From Mercenaria mercenaria (lineage: Eukaryota > Mollusca > Bivalvia > Venerida > Veneridae), in the NCBI RefSeq assembly GCF_021730395.1, contig NC_069364.1, forward strand, positions 81,709,501 to 81,773,500: a DNA stretch of 64,000 bases, in the 5' to 3' direction. Positions 35,700 to 46,524 of the stretch are shown here, piece by piece. The notes beneath the pieces were generated by a model. The model was not told the origin of the DNA. It was given only the letters and a program-made list of their open reading frames with translations, and did not search any database. Every line of letters begins with the position of its first letter. The stretch's first letter is position 1. The translations under genes and the position numbers were made by a program.

Positions 35700-38354
35700 G
35701 TGAGGGATTTGGCACATTTCATTACCTCTCGTGAACAGATTCAATCAACCAGTCTTCTATTCTGTTGTTTTTTTCGTTCTATGCTTCCAAAGGATATTTT
35801 CAGATTATACTGGTATTCATAACAATATCTCGTGTAAAGTCTCGTTTAAAATATGTTGTGGAATTGGAGATGTACTGCGAACAAACTAAATACGAACGAA
35901 CGAACGGACAGAAAAAAGATTACACATACCGCAAAAGTAGAAAACAAAATGTCCTTCAAGAATAGGGGAACCATAGATAAACATATATACCCACATCCTG
36001 AAGATCTTTGGGTATAGAATTTGAACACCTTTTGTCAGGGACCTAGAGCAACACCAGTAGCTGCACAATTGTTTATAACTTCTTTCTATACAATATTTAA
36101 TGTAGTCCAAACAAGCCTTGCATACCGATTGCAACAGATGCTACATAATCCAAACATACTTTATGACATACACTGATAACTTAACCTTTATATTTTATTT
36201 TCATTCTTAGCTGACTAAAAGAAAGGAACGACCAAAAGGTAAACACTTGAAAACTAAAGAAATGTGAAGAAAAGTGTAAATGGTTTCAAAATCTCAGCAA
36301 TGTCCTAGAATCCAACATTAGGAATGGCACACATTTCGAAAACACTCCTGTAATCCAATTTTCCAACCCAAAGTTATATATGACATTAAATTTGAGATCA
36401 ATTACAACATAAACGGCAATTTTACGACAAGGCTGGCAAATACTTTAACAGATAATTTCACAAACGTCTCTCCTACTGTTTATGACAGTTTTTGAAAACT
36501 GTTTATTATTCTCTGCTAAAAGGAATCGGTATAGTATGACGCAACAAGACACCCACATCTTAATGCTTCAATGGTGTTACAGTTTTTTTTCAAAATTTTA
36601 GAAATGTTAATCATTTGTTATGGACAAAACAAGAGCTGTGGATATGATCAAGTTTTGTTTTCTTAAAATATAAACTGATAACGTGATTAAATATGATACA
36701 AAAATAATAACAAATGATAGGGAGTGGACTAAGGTTTTCTTACAGGTTTTGTCTTAATATAATTTAACTACCATTAGACCTAATGAAGAATCCCGGAAAG
36801 TTTATTCTATGTCAACAGCAATAAAAACGAGAGTTATTATTGCGATTTAATTTGGCTGTAGCTGCTCTAGAGTGGTGTGCATGAAGTCTGATATCGTAAA
36901 TAACTGGACCAATCATTACAACAGTAGTATTCCACGATTCATCACTGGAACTAAAAATCCATAAAAAATACATTACTTTCACATCCAGTGTTAAGGAGTT
37001 ATGTAGAGATAGTACATGAAATGTCAATTTAAATAGAGGATATTACATGAGTGTCTTTTCATACTGAATTTATTGATATTACTGTTACTGGTTCAAGTTT
37101 ATATTTAAAGCATTATCCTGGGGGAATCGGAATTATCAGTGTCAATACAGTCAACATGATATATATTGTAAGCTAGAAAATCCCTATTAAAAGGAATTAT
37201 TCCTACTACATAAACCAACCAACCAAATCGAAGAAAGCTTAAATGACTAAATCAACATGTGTTTTTCTTTTAGTCTTATATTTGATAACACTGATTGTTT
37301 GTATATATCAGTTGTTCGTATATATCCGTCTATTATATGGGACTAAATCTGATCGAGTTATCTAGTCCTCGAGTCACAACATGACTTTTAACATTTTTGC
37401 GTCAAAAACTATTCTACAACATCTTCAAGCTGTTGAAAAAAAGTCAAAGAAACGCATCGACCTGAAAGCTGAGTGAACTTTCGGAATCGAACAACGTTTT
37501 TATTTAGACCAGACCTACAACATTGAAGGATAATAAAACTGATCGAAACATTCTACGCAGTATCCAATTCATCTTCGTTTTGAAACTGCACCAGATACGG
37601 AAAAACAATACACCAAACTGCTACAGAACACGTTTTAATAATGTCATCGTAATGATTTAGTTATTCTACTGTCTTAGGTTTTCTTAATCATGACACAGTC
37701 CAAAATATTGTCAAAAATTTATTACCATCTAGATTAGTGGAGGATCAACCCTTAGTGCTGCGTATTTTTCATGCAATTATAAAGTAATCATGAACATTAG
37801 TATATTACAAAAAAAAACTGAAATTGTATAGTGTTTGAACATAGATAAGACTAAAGTTTCTATTTTATAAAAAGAATTTAAATGTGTTTTGGGGGTGCTA
37901 CAGCTAGTGCCTTGCCGATGTTTGCACCTAGTCTACAGTGTTCACTATCAATTTGCTATCGCAGAGGTCTCCTTAAAGAAAGTGAAACGTGTTGGCAAGC
38001 CCTAATGCTTTAGACGCATACATCTGGTGAAGCAGTTTGTGTAAATGTATCACTAAACATCTCTGCTGTTATATCTATATAATTCGTGTAATACCTCATT
38101 GCTTTACAAAGGTTAGACACATGAGTTATTCTCTTTCGTCACGGAATATATCTCAATTATGTTATATCTCAACACAGAAAAGATATGAAAACTGAACACT
38201 TCAAGCCAATTTTTTTTTTATAAATTTCGTATAATTTGATAAAGTAATTACTTCTGCCCGATTTAACCTAGATATATGTAATATCCAATATGTTTAGATA
38301 CGGTCAATGATATTCAAAAATAATGCATGACTTAATCAGATGAACTTGTGATTA

Positions 38355-38356
<2 letters not shown>
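35700..38356. other. No gene recognised
   Basis: About 2.6 kb of AT-rich sequence. I saw no exon-like composition, no conserved protein motif on either strand, and no clear repeat until the TA run at 38357. Confidence 0.4.

Positions 38357-38385
<29 letters not shown>
38357..38385. repeat. (TA)n microsatellite
   Basis: A pure alternating AT run immediately left of the first 205-bp direct repeat. Confidence 0.85.
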
Positions 38386-38388
<3 letters not shown>

Positions 38389-38997
38389 GAAAGAATTTAT
38401 ACGAACTAAATCACCACCACAATATGCCAGACCAATTACGGCAAAGCGCCTAGCAGTAACAAACGAACACGCACATGCCACAGCAAGTCCATTAACCCAA
38501 TACGATTAGTTTCGACGCTGCTTTATATATAAGCCCGAATCGTACTACACATTCGTACTGGTTCAACATTTGCATATATATACTCAAATCTCTGTTTTCA
38601 TGTCTCACAAATCAGTAGTGACTTTTTAGTCTTTATAACTGATTGGGACCAGAGAAGCTATATTTTCTCTCTCTGAAAGTTAACTGGATCTCGAAGATAC
38701 ATTGAATATATATAGATAATTTGCATTAAGGGATATAATTATATTCAGAACAGTTGACTTTCCCATACGTGAGATCATTATAAATTATTATATAGTAGAG
38801 AGAATTTATACGAACTAAATCACCACCACAATATGCCAGACCAATTCCGGCAAAGCGCCTAGCAGTACAAACGAACACGCACATGCCACAGCAAGTCCAC
38901 TAACCCAATAAGATTAGTTTCGATGCTGCTTTATATACGAGCCCGAATTGTACTACACATTCGTACTGGTTCAATATTTGCATATTTATACTCAAAT
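38385..38997. repeat. Pair of ~205-bp direct repeats
   Basis: 38385-38589 and 38793-38997 are nearly identical, with about ten differences by eye. Both start TAGTAGA(A/G)AGAATTTATACG and end TATACTCAAAT, with about 203 bp between. The spacer includes a SINE-body phrase (AAAGTTAACTGGATCTCGAA). The layout could be a segmental duplication or a very small terminal-repeat element. The ends are not the TG...CA of typical LTRs. Confidence 0.8.
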
Positions 38998-39004
38998 ATA
39001 TAAA

Positions 39005-39990
39005 AGATTACCAAAATGGCACTTTTTAAAGAGCGCTTTGGCAGAAATTTTGGCATATCGAAAACGTATGCTCGCCTTTGTGGTCCCACTCAGATGTGTT
39101 GTGGACCGGCGTACTGACGGACAGACGGGGACGAATCAGTACTGATGTGGACTCGAGATTTATTATTTTAGATATATTTAATACTGTCATGGTTCATAAG
39201 AACCTGTGACATAAAATACAAACTACAATGTAATATAAAATGTGAATATATTACAACCGGAACAGAAAATTATACAAAGTAACCAGAGAATGAGTAACAA
39301 TTACATTGTACTCATAATATTTTCTCCCACATTCCACGACTCCGGACCAAGGCAATTAGCAAAGGTCCAAGATCCCTGGGAGAAAGACTAGCCTCTGTAC
39401 AGCCACAACTTGACCAATGATAAACAAATTTATGCATCATTAACAAATTTCTAAAGAAGAAAACTAATGATAGAGCATTATCAAAACTATCTGCAAGTTG
39501 TATTTTTTTTTGTTTTTCTTAAAAAAGCAACAAGTGTTTTGTTTCTACTGTTCACTAGTTCTTCAAATTACAATGTATTAGGATATCTATAATGGTTTAA
39601 TATATTTACGTTGACTGTTTACAAAATATGTACAATAAAAGAGATAGTGAAATTCATCACCGAATTGGTTTGCATCACGTAAAGTTCATACTCGTAAGTT
39701 TCTATCTACATTGTATATTAAACAATCTACCTTTCTCAATTGGGATCTTCTGATTCATACATCTAAACTTTAACAAAGCTGAAGAAAGTTGCCAAGGCAG
39801 TACGTTAAAATATTCTTCAAATACAAATTCTGACATAAATATACGATAGTTTAAACATTTGCTTAAAGTTTGAACATCACCATTCCAACTATGACTGAAC
39901 TGAACTCGAAGTCTAGTGTTAACAAATTTCTTGAAATTATGCGGACTGGGTATAGATCTAGACTGATGATAAACAAAGTTCATCTAAAGT
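39005..39990 (-). mobile_element. LINE 3' end, minus strand, copy A
   Basis: The minus-strand ORF from about 39983 encodes CLNYRIFMSEFVFEEYFNVL, then LLKFRCMNQKIPIEKGRLFN. After frame changes it gives a DANQFGDEFHYLFYC-like stretch (H...C part of the Cys/His knuckle) and YPNTLKFEELVNSRNKTL. The lower-coordinate part (39005-39500) is its 3' UTR. It matches 57090-58060 almost throughout, including a GACGGACAGACG(G/T)GGACGAA stretch. Confidence 0.75.
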
Positions 39991-40098
39991 ATCCTTAACA
40001 AATGATAGCCATGGTTGTTCAGTTTTGAACCCCTTTTTAATCTCTAAAACTCCCCCACACCTGAAAAAACAAACTACTGGATCCCCACTTAATCGCTC

Positions 40099-40275
40099 TC
40101 AGTTCGTTCTTGATGGTGGGAAAAAAAGCCAAAAGTCACATGGTGCTAGATTTTGAGAGTGCGGGGGATGTGGTATATGTTTAATATCTAGCCCAGCTGG
40201 CGTTGTCTTGGTAACGACAGACGTATGTGGTGTTGCGTTGTCATGGGGAAGATAGAATTTGCCGAAAAGCTCCAC
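40099..40275 (-). mobile_element. mariner transposase catalytic segment (D34D)
   Basis: The minus strand encodes LPHDNATPHTSVVTKT, then HIPHPPHSQNLAPCDFWLF. The HDNA aspartate and the CDF aspartate are separated by 34 residues, the D34D spacing of mariner. The C-terminal segment lies on the opposite strand at 40288-40447, so the copy is rearranged. It then runs into a stop near 40099. Confidence 0.85.
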
Positions 40276-40287
40276 CATCAATGTATT

Positions 40288-40447
40288 GAGAGACTCATGT
40301 TTCGGCAACGTCGAAGACCTGCCAATGGTTGTTCGGGAGTGTATCAGGAGAATACCAAAAGAAAACTTCAACAGCTGCTTTAAATCTTGGGTTCACAGAC
40401 ACGAGAAGTGTGTGGAGTACTCTGGGGAATATTTTGAGAACATTTGA
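40288..40447 (+). mobile_element. mariner transposase C-terminal segment, inverted
   Basis: The plus strand encodes VEDLPMVVRECIRRIPKENF, then CFKSWVHRHEKCVEYSGEYF, ending in a stop after FENI. This is the mariner C-terminal pattern (F.....W..R..KCV...G.YFE). It directly abuts the catalytic segment but in the opposite orientation. A single event could be an internal inversion; two head-to-head fragments are the alternative. Confidence 0.8.
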
Positions 40448-40639
40448 CATGTGTATTGTGTCCGACATTACGACATAGACTTTCTGCAATTATTTATACA
40501 TTTAGTTGCCCCGCTCACGTTTACCTAACGTTGCTATGGTAATGATAATTAGCGTGTTATTTTTAATTTTGTAAATTTGCTTCTGAGTAAAAGGTATATG
40601 GAGCTATGTATGTTCAAAGAAATGTATAACTAGAATGTG

Positions 40640-41870
40640 TCTGTAGGACACAGGGTGTGCTCCCTATTGGTACATTTGTCACAAATAAGGGGCAATAATT
40701 CAAATGTTTGCAGTGTTAATGGGGTTTAGCCTAAACAAACATTTTATGAAAAGGATTCATTATTCTAGGCCATATATTTTTGAGCTATGAGCATCACAAA
40801 CAAAAAATCCACTATTTTGGCTATTTTCAAGGGCCATAACTCTGCAATAAGCGCAAAGATTCTCAAGAAGAATGCCAAGTGTGAAAGGTTACATCATGAT
40901 AAAGACTCAAGCAGGGTTTCATGAATTTACATTAAATACTTTTTGAACTAGGCACATAATTAGGTGAAAATATGCATATTTTTACTATTTCAGGGGCCAT
41001 AACTTTAAAAATAGGGGGTAAAGCCAGCCAAAAAATAAAAGGTGTGCAAGTTTATATCATTATAAAGACTTATGCAAGGATTCAAGCAATTATGTTAAAT
41101 ACTTCTTGAGCTAGGTGCGTCAAAAGGTGAAAATGTGCATTTTTGACTATTTCAGGGGCCATAACTCTGAAAATAGGGGGCGGAACCAGACAAAAAATAG
41201 GAGGTGCGCAGGTTCATATCACGACAAAAGACTCATACAAGGTTTAATCAATTTATATGAAATACTTTTTAAGCTAGGCACGTCACAAGGTGAAAATGTG
41301 CATTTTTGACTATTTCAGGGGCCATAACTCTGAAAATAGAGGGCGGAGCCAGAAGAAAAGAGGAGGTGCACAAGTTCATATCATGATAAAGACTCATACA
41401 AGGTTTAATCAATTTATATGAAATACTTTTTGAGCTAGGCGCGTCACAAGGTGAAAATGGGCCTTTTTGCCTATTTCAGGGGCCATAACTCTAAAAATAG
41501 GGGGCAGACCAAAATGAATAATAGGAGGTGCGCAAGTTCATATCATGATTAAGACTCATGCAAGGTTTCGTGAATCTATATCAAATACTTTTTGAGCTAG
41601 GCGTCTCACAAGGTGAAAATGTGCATTTTTGACTATTTCAGGGACCATCACTCTAAAAATAGGGGGCAGAGCCAGACGAAAAATAGGAGGTGCGCAAGTT
41701 CATATCATGATAAAGACTCATGCAAGGTTTTATCAATTCATATCAAATACTTTTTGAGATAGGCGCGTCACGAACTTCGGACGGACGGACGGACGGACGC
41801 ACGCACGGATGCACGGACAAGACCAAATCTATATGCTCCCCCCCCCCAACCACTCATGGGGGCACAAAAA
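40640..41870. repeat. Element with ~162-bp minisatellite core, about 6 units
   Basis: AGGGGCCATAACTCT-type phrases recur at about 40830, 40993, 41155, 41318, 41479 and 41641 (period 161-164). Each is accompanied by AAATAGGGGGC, GTGCGCAAGTTCATATCA and TACTTTTTGAGCTAGGC. The right end is a GGACGGACGGACGGACGCAC run, then CATGGGGGCACAAA. This is the same architecture as 31003-32388 with an unrelated core. It is non-coding. Confidence 0.8.
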
Positions 41871-41929
41871 TATTAGAAATTAAGAATGTAACGGCACTTG
41901 TCCCGAAACTTTACGAACACCCCTCGTAC

Positions 41930-42776
41930 TCCCAGCAACGTTACGAAAAACTTTGATGAACTTCCCTAGTGAAGTTCCGGTCTAGATTACAAAACTATTC
42001 TGATTGGTTGATGTGAAAATGTTTCAATCGTCGTTTAACTACACATGTACGTTCCATTGTGTATATGCAGCATAAATGTGCAAACAGTACAGATGTATAC
42101 AAATGTAGCACTTCAAATTCAAAATCATTTCTAAGATGGATTTCATTCATCATTTTGAGCTTTTTTGTATAACTGTGAATATTTTGTTTTTTTGTTATTG
42201 TTTGTTTACATTTCGCCTAACATGTGCACACTGGTGTGGCCTCTAGACCGGATGTTCATTAGGGAAGTTCACGCAAGTTTTTTTCTGTAACGTTGACGAA
42301 AGCATGAAATGAGGAGTATCTCTGCAATATGAAATACTGAGACAATGAGACTGGTGCACGATGGAAGATGAATTACCGCTTGTTCAATATGCTTGGTACA
42401 CATTCATCGAACTGCATGTTTTAAGTGAGAAATGTACGATTGAAATGGGTTAGTTCATGACCATAGTTCTTTTATTATACCTAGAGATAGGGTATAACAT
42501 GTAAAGATGCATTTTATTCTGGTCTGGTGCCAGTGGTGAAGTAGCAGAACATCCACCTATTATATAGTGAAAACAAGCCCTGTAAACTGACGTAATCACA
42601 AGTTGCCAACTAGATTTAATTGCTTTTATTCTAAACGGAATCAAGATGTTGTGAATAGCAGGATATGCCAGGATATACCAACAAATTTGGGCAATTTGAT
42701 TATGCTGTCAGCTGTGTCAATTATGCGTTTACTATACATATAAATGACATTTCTTTGAATTTGTGTTAAGTGCGGA
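41930..42776. repeat. Foldback repeat, copy B
   Basis: This aligns with 32666-33660. The left inner arm (GATGAACTTCCCTAGTGAAG) and right inner arm (TTAGGGAAGTTCACGCAAGT, about 42258-42277) are both present. The region continues to GAATTTGTGTTAAGTG at about 42770. It lacks the roughly 120-bp segment that copy A has near 33120-33230, and lacks the left outer arm, being fused instead to the GACG-ended element. Confidence 0.75.
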
Positions 42777-42779
42777 TCA

Positions 42780-44090
42780 ATATTTTCCGTTGAATAGTTT
42801 GTTTGGTTTTTTTTTTTTTTGCTGACTCGGTAACAGCTGCAATCTCATTTAGTGTTTGGCACAATGTTGTACCAGTTTGTTCAGATTTAACTGTTGTTTT
42901 GAACTTGGTGTTTTCATTCACAAGTGATCTGAGTGGCTTGTATGTCTTAAACGGTGATTCATCTCCTGAAAAGTCATACTCTTGCGATGAAGATTTTGAT
43001 CCCATAGTCTCCGATTATTTAAATATCTTAAATTAATAGAATTTGTTAAATTAGAAATTGATTTTATTCTGCGCAATATTTTGACAGTTCAGTGAAGAGC
43101 ATTTCCGGTTATGATAACTCCCGCCCATCGGCGAGAATAAAAAGTCACATAAAACACAGCCAAGACCTGTTAAGAAACCTAGTGCAGGGTCCACCAAACT
43201 CATTTAGTACCGCCAGATTTTTCGAAAGCTTGCGATAAAGTTAATCATCATAAACTGCTACATAAACTTAAATAACAAGGTGTCCAATGCAACTCTTCCC
43301 TTCTTGACAGTCGGTTTCAGTTTCGTCTTTGTAGAGGAAACATTGATTGATCCCATTAGCATATGATGTACCCCAAGGTTTCTTCCAAGGCCATATATGC
43401 ACCGACTTTAAATGAAAATAATTTGCATTGTATTGCATGCAATCGTCCCCTTTCTTTCTGTCAAATATATTATAAATTACCTACATGAAACTAAGGTTCC
43501 ACAGGTCCGGTTAATCGCTAAGAACACTGTTGTCTACATAATTGTCAATAAAATGCCCCAAGAAAGGATTCTACAGCATTATATCGACAGCTTAAATTTC
43601 TGGAAATACATGAGACATGGAGTTTAAACCCTCAAAATGTGCAGTTAAGCATCACAAAGTCAAATGAAATAAAAACTGTGGAAAACCACAGGTCGCCCTA
43701 CATGACATAAACGAAAATGTTGCAGGCTCGGTTTGATTGAGCCTGTTCATGGACGATAGTGGAAATGCATGCTACCGTTCACGCCCTCTATCCCCAGCTT
43801 GAGCAAATCACGACTTTTTGCGAAACCACTGTCTATCTGACGGTTAAATCCTCCCTTGATTCTCGAACCCTACAAAACGATCTACATTCCCTAGAAGCCT
43901 GAAAAGAACTGGTCAATGAAATTCAATCCAGATAAGAGTGAGGTATTGAGGATTACTCGAAAGATATTTCATTTCTAAAATTATACACTCCATGATATAG
44001 GACAAAAACCCTAGACGTGGTTTTACAGACGAAAAAAAAACACACACACATGTTTCACAGAACAAATACCTTGTGTTAATTATTGACCAA
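42780..44090. other. No gene supported
   Basis: A minus-strand ORF at 42766-43005 (MGSKSSSQEYDFSGDESPFK...) has non-repetitive, serine/acid-rich composition but no motif I know. A copy of a dispersed repeat lies at 43700-43830. Nothing else is identifiable. Confidence 0.35.
43700..43830 (-). repeat. Dispersed repeat, 'GAGCCTGTTCATG' family
   Basis: This reads GCAGGCTCGGTTTGATTGAG, CCTGTTCATGGACGATAGTG and ATGCATGCTACCG. It is the reverse of the copy at 52065-52195, with both CAGGCTC and GAGCCTG present. Confidence 0.6.
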
Positions 44091-44875
44091 TGTAGGGATA
44101 ATGCATGTCTTTCCATGCTATAACGTCTGCAGAATTCTGAGGGATTCTAAAGATGTTATAACACGAAATGAAATGAACATGCGCTAACGCTATTCTAGCA
44201 TAACACGAAAAACATCTAATAACTGATCACATCTCCTTCAACGTCATTACATTTCCATGAAATGCGCGGGAATATCTGAGGTTTTTTTCACGTTGACGTC
44301 ATTTCCATTTAAATTATCCATTTTGGGGCAGTTATACGTTTACGCTTTGCCATGGAACGCGCATATATAAAAAGGTGTTTAAACAGCACGTGAGCGCGAG
44401 AATCTTTCTGTTAACACACGTTTTTTCTCATGTTGAAACACCCCGAATAGTGGCAAGAACAGCAGTTTATGCTAGAATGTAGGGATAACGCATGTTTTTT
44501 CATGTTATAACGGGCTCGGGCACCTACCAGTCCCTCGTTATTCTGCAAAATATTATAACACGAAATGAACAATGAATAACGTTATTCTAGCATAAAACGC
44601 GTAAAAACTGATAAATGAATACAATGTCACTCAACGTCATTAAATTTTCACGAAATGCGCAGCGGAATGTCTGTGTTGATTTTACATTGACGTCATTTCG
44701 TTTTGAACTATCCTTTTCGGGGCCGAATGACGTTTACGCTTTGCAAAGGAACGCGTATATATGGAAAGGTGTTATAACAATACGTAAGCACGAGAATCTC
44801 TCTGTTAAAACACGTTTTCTCTTTTGTTAAAACACCCCCGAAAACTGACAAGAACAGCAGTTTTAAGCTAGAATG
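44091..44875. repeat. Two tandem ~388-bp units with promoter-like motifs
   Basis: Unit 1 starts at 44091 and unit 2 at 44479, each with TGTAGGGATAA(T/C)GCATG. Both contain TGACGTCA (44294 and 44688) and, 68 bp further on, a TATATA box (about 44362 and 44756) in CGCGCATATATAAAAAGG / CGCGTATATATGGAAAGG. Both end AAGAACAGCAGTTT(A/T)...GCTAGAAT. Conservation of the CRE-to-TATA spacing suggests a duplicated promoter-like module. No ORF follows. Confidence 0.7.
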
Positions 44876-44884
44876 AGCTATAGG

Positions 44885-44956
44885 ATATGACCTGATATTC
44901 ATAGGCAGAAAGTCATACTGACCGTTGACTTTCTGCCTGTGAATATCAGGTCATAT
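44885..44956. repeat. 31-bp-arm hairpin
   Basis: ATATGACCTGATATTCATAG... (44885-44915) pairs with ...GTGAATATCAGGTCATAT (44926-44956), with one mismatch and a 10-bp loop. It directly follows the tandem units. Confidence 0.85.
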
Positions 44957-45060
44957 TTATTGGCACACTTGTGATTTGTCAATAGGTTTATTTTTTATTT
45001 CATGACACTGTTTTCTTTTTATATTCCGATTCGTCAATAAATGTAATAATTATATTCTAG

Positions 45061-45255
45061 CCGAAGAAAAATAAAGAATACCGACGACAAAGAACAATGT
45101 AGACGACATCGAAAGATGACAAATAACGCTGAGGAAAACAAATAAAACAGTTGACGAAGAATTTCACAAAGACGACGAATGCCGACGACGAAGAATGCCG
45201 ACGAAAAATATCGACGAAAAAATGCCGATGACGAAGAATGTCGACGACGAATAAT
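45061..45255. repeat. Degenerate GACGACGAAGAATGCC repeat
   Basis: Short units of GACGA(C/A)GAA(G)AATGCC recur, most regularly at 45165-45255. The tract is strongly strand-biased for purines. Apparent ORFs through it are low-complexity. Confidence 0.65.
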
Positions 45256-45639
45256 TTCTGTAAGTAAAACAATATATACATATCACTTCAGTTTTATATT
45301 GTTGATGTTGAAACAAGTTCTCCTTTACAGGTGCTCTTATAAGGACAAACATGTATCTCTATATATGTGGGTCTCAATTTCAAGACTGATTTCTCTCCTC
45401 TGTATCGTTTACATATTTAAAAACTGTGTCTTACTTCGACTTTTCATTGACATAACATAATTATTGGAGCGTGTTAGACAGATGGGTTTTTTTTTCAGCA
45501 TGATAAATAAACCCCAAAAGTGTGGAACGCCGTAGCTGTTTCGTGCCGTACCTAAATAAGATAAAATAGTTGTTTTCATAATAACATGCTAGGTTACAGT
45601 GTTCCGTTTACACCGTCGATTTTTTTCATTTCCGATTTT

Positions 45640-46150
45640 CATATCTCGAAAGTCGAAATCACGAAACTACGACGATGAAGGTCAAAAATGCAATGGTGAC
45701 TGTCGAAATCACGATGGTGAAAACTCTAAACTGCGATGGTGAAAGTCGAAATCACGCAACCACGATAATGAAAACGCGATATCTTTTCGTGGTTTCACCA
45801 TCGTGGTTTCGTGTTTTTATCATCGTGCTTTCGACTTTCGTCATCGTAGTTTCGACTTTCAACATCGCAGTTTCGACTTTCATCATCGTAGTTTCTACTT
45901 TCAATATCGTAGTTTCGTGATTTCGACATTCGAAGTTCTAGGTTCAGGAAAGTCGAAATCTCGACAATGAAAGTCGAAACTACGATGGTAAAAGTCGAAA
46001 CTACGTTTGTGAAAGTCAAAAGTTTGATGAGGAAAGTCGATACTACGATGATGAAAACACGAAACCACGATGGTGAAAGTGCGAAATGATAGTTTCGCCC
46101 TCGTGATTTTGACTTCTATCATCGTAGTTTTGTGATTTCGATTTTCGAGG
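45640..46150. repeat. Alternating-orientation array of a ~21-bp unit
   Basis: The unit GATGGTGAAAGTCGAAA(C/T)(T/C)AC repeats in forward orientation (about 45647-45783), then inverted (about 45786-45925), then forward (about 45950-46085), then inverted (about 46095-46150). The whole block can fold into nested hairpins. It ends about 375 bp before the start codon of transporter copy 2. Copy 1 has nothing similar upstream. Confidence 0.85.
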
Positions 46151-46524
46151 TATCGAGTTAAAGAATACAAATCTCCGGATGGTCCAAACACCGTAATATG
46201 TTGACAAGATAACACGGTAATTTGACATGATGCTCATAGCTTTTTAACATAATAAGACACTGTTTTAACAGGGCAAAATCACACTTCGACATAAAAACTT
46301 AAATTTTTAAAATTATAAGACATTGTTTTGGTAAGTAAACAACACACTCTGAATAGGCAGCTGCGGCGTTCCATAAGTTTTTTGAAAGCAAAAACGTGTT
46401 TTGATTACCCCAGGACTATATATATCTCATTCATTTATCCGTTCAATGATTCGTACGATGACCTATTTTATGTGTTACTTGTATGTTTTGTTCAGCTGTA
46501 TATATCACCTATAAAAATAGGAAA

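Noticed and set aside
38385-38997. Pair of direct repeats as a retrovirus-like LTR pair
   Set aside because: The spacer is only about 203 bp with no primer-binding site, polypurine tract or coding sequence recognised, and the ends are not TG...CA.
42766-43005. Minus-strand 79-codon ORF with Ser/Asp/Lys-rich non-repetitive composition
   Set aside because: No motif, no visible splice partners, and its 3' end runs into a poly-A/T stretch and the edge of a repeat, so I cannot support it as a gene.
45675-46237. Several overlapping ORFs (VVSTF... and SRNYDDE... repeats) on both strands
   Set aside because: They are translations of the alternating 21-bp array; repeat periodicity explains the open frames.
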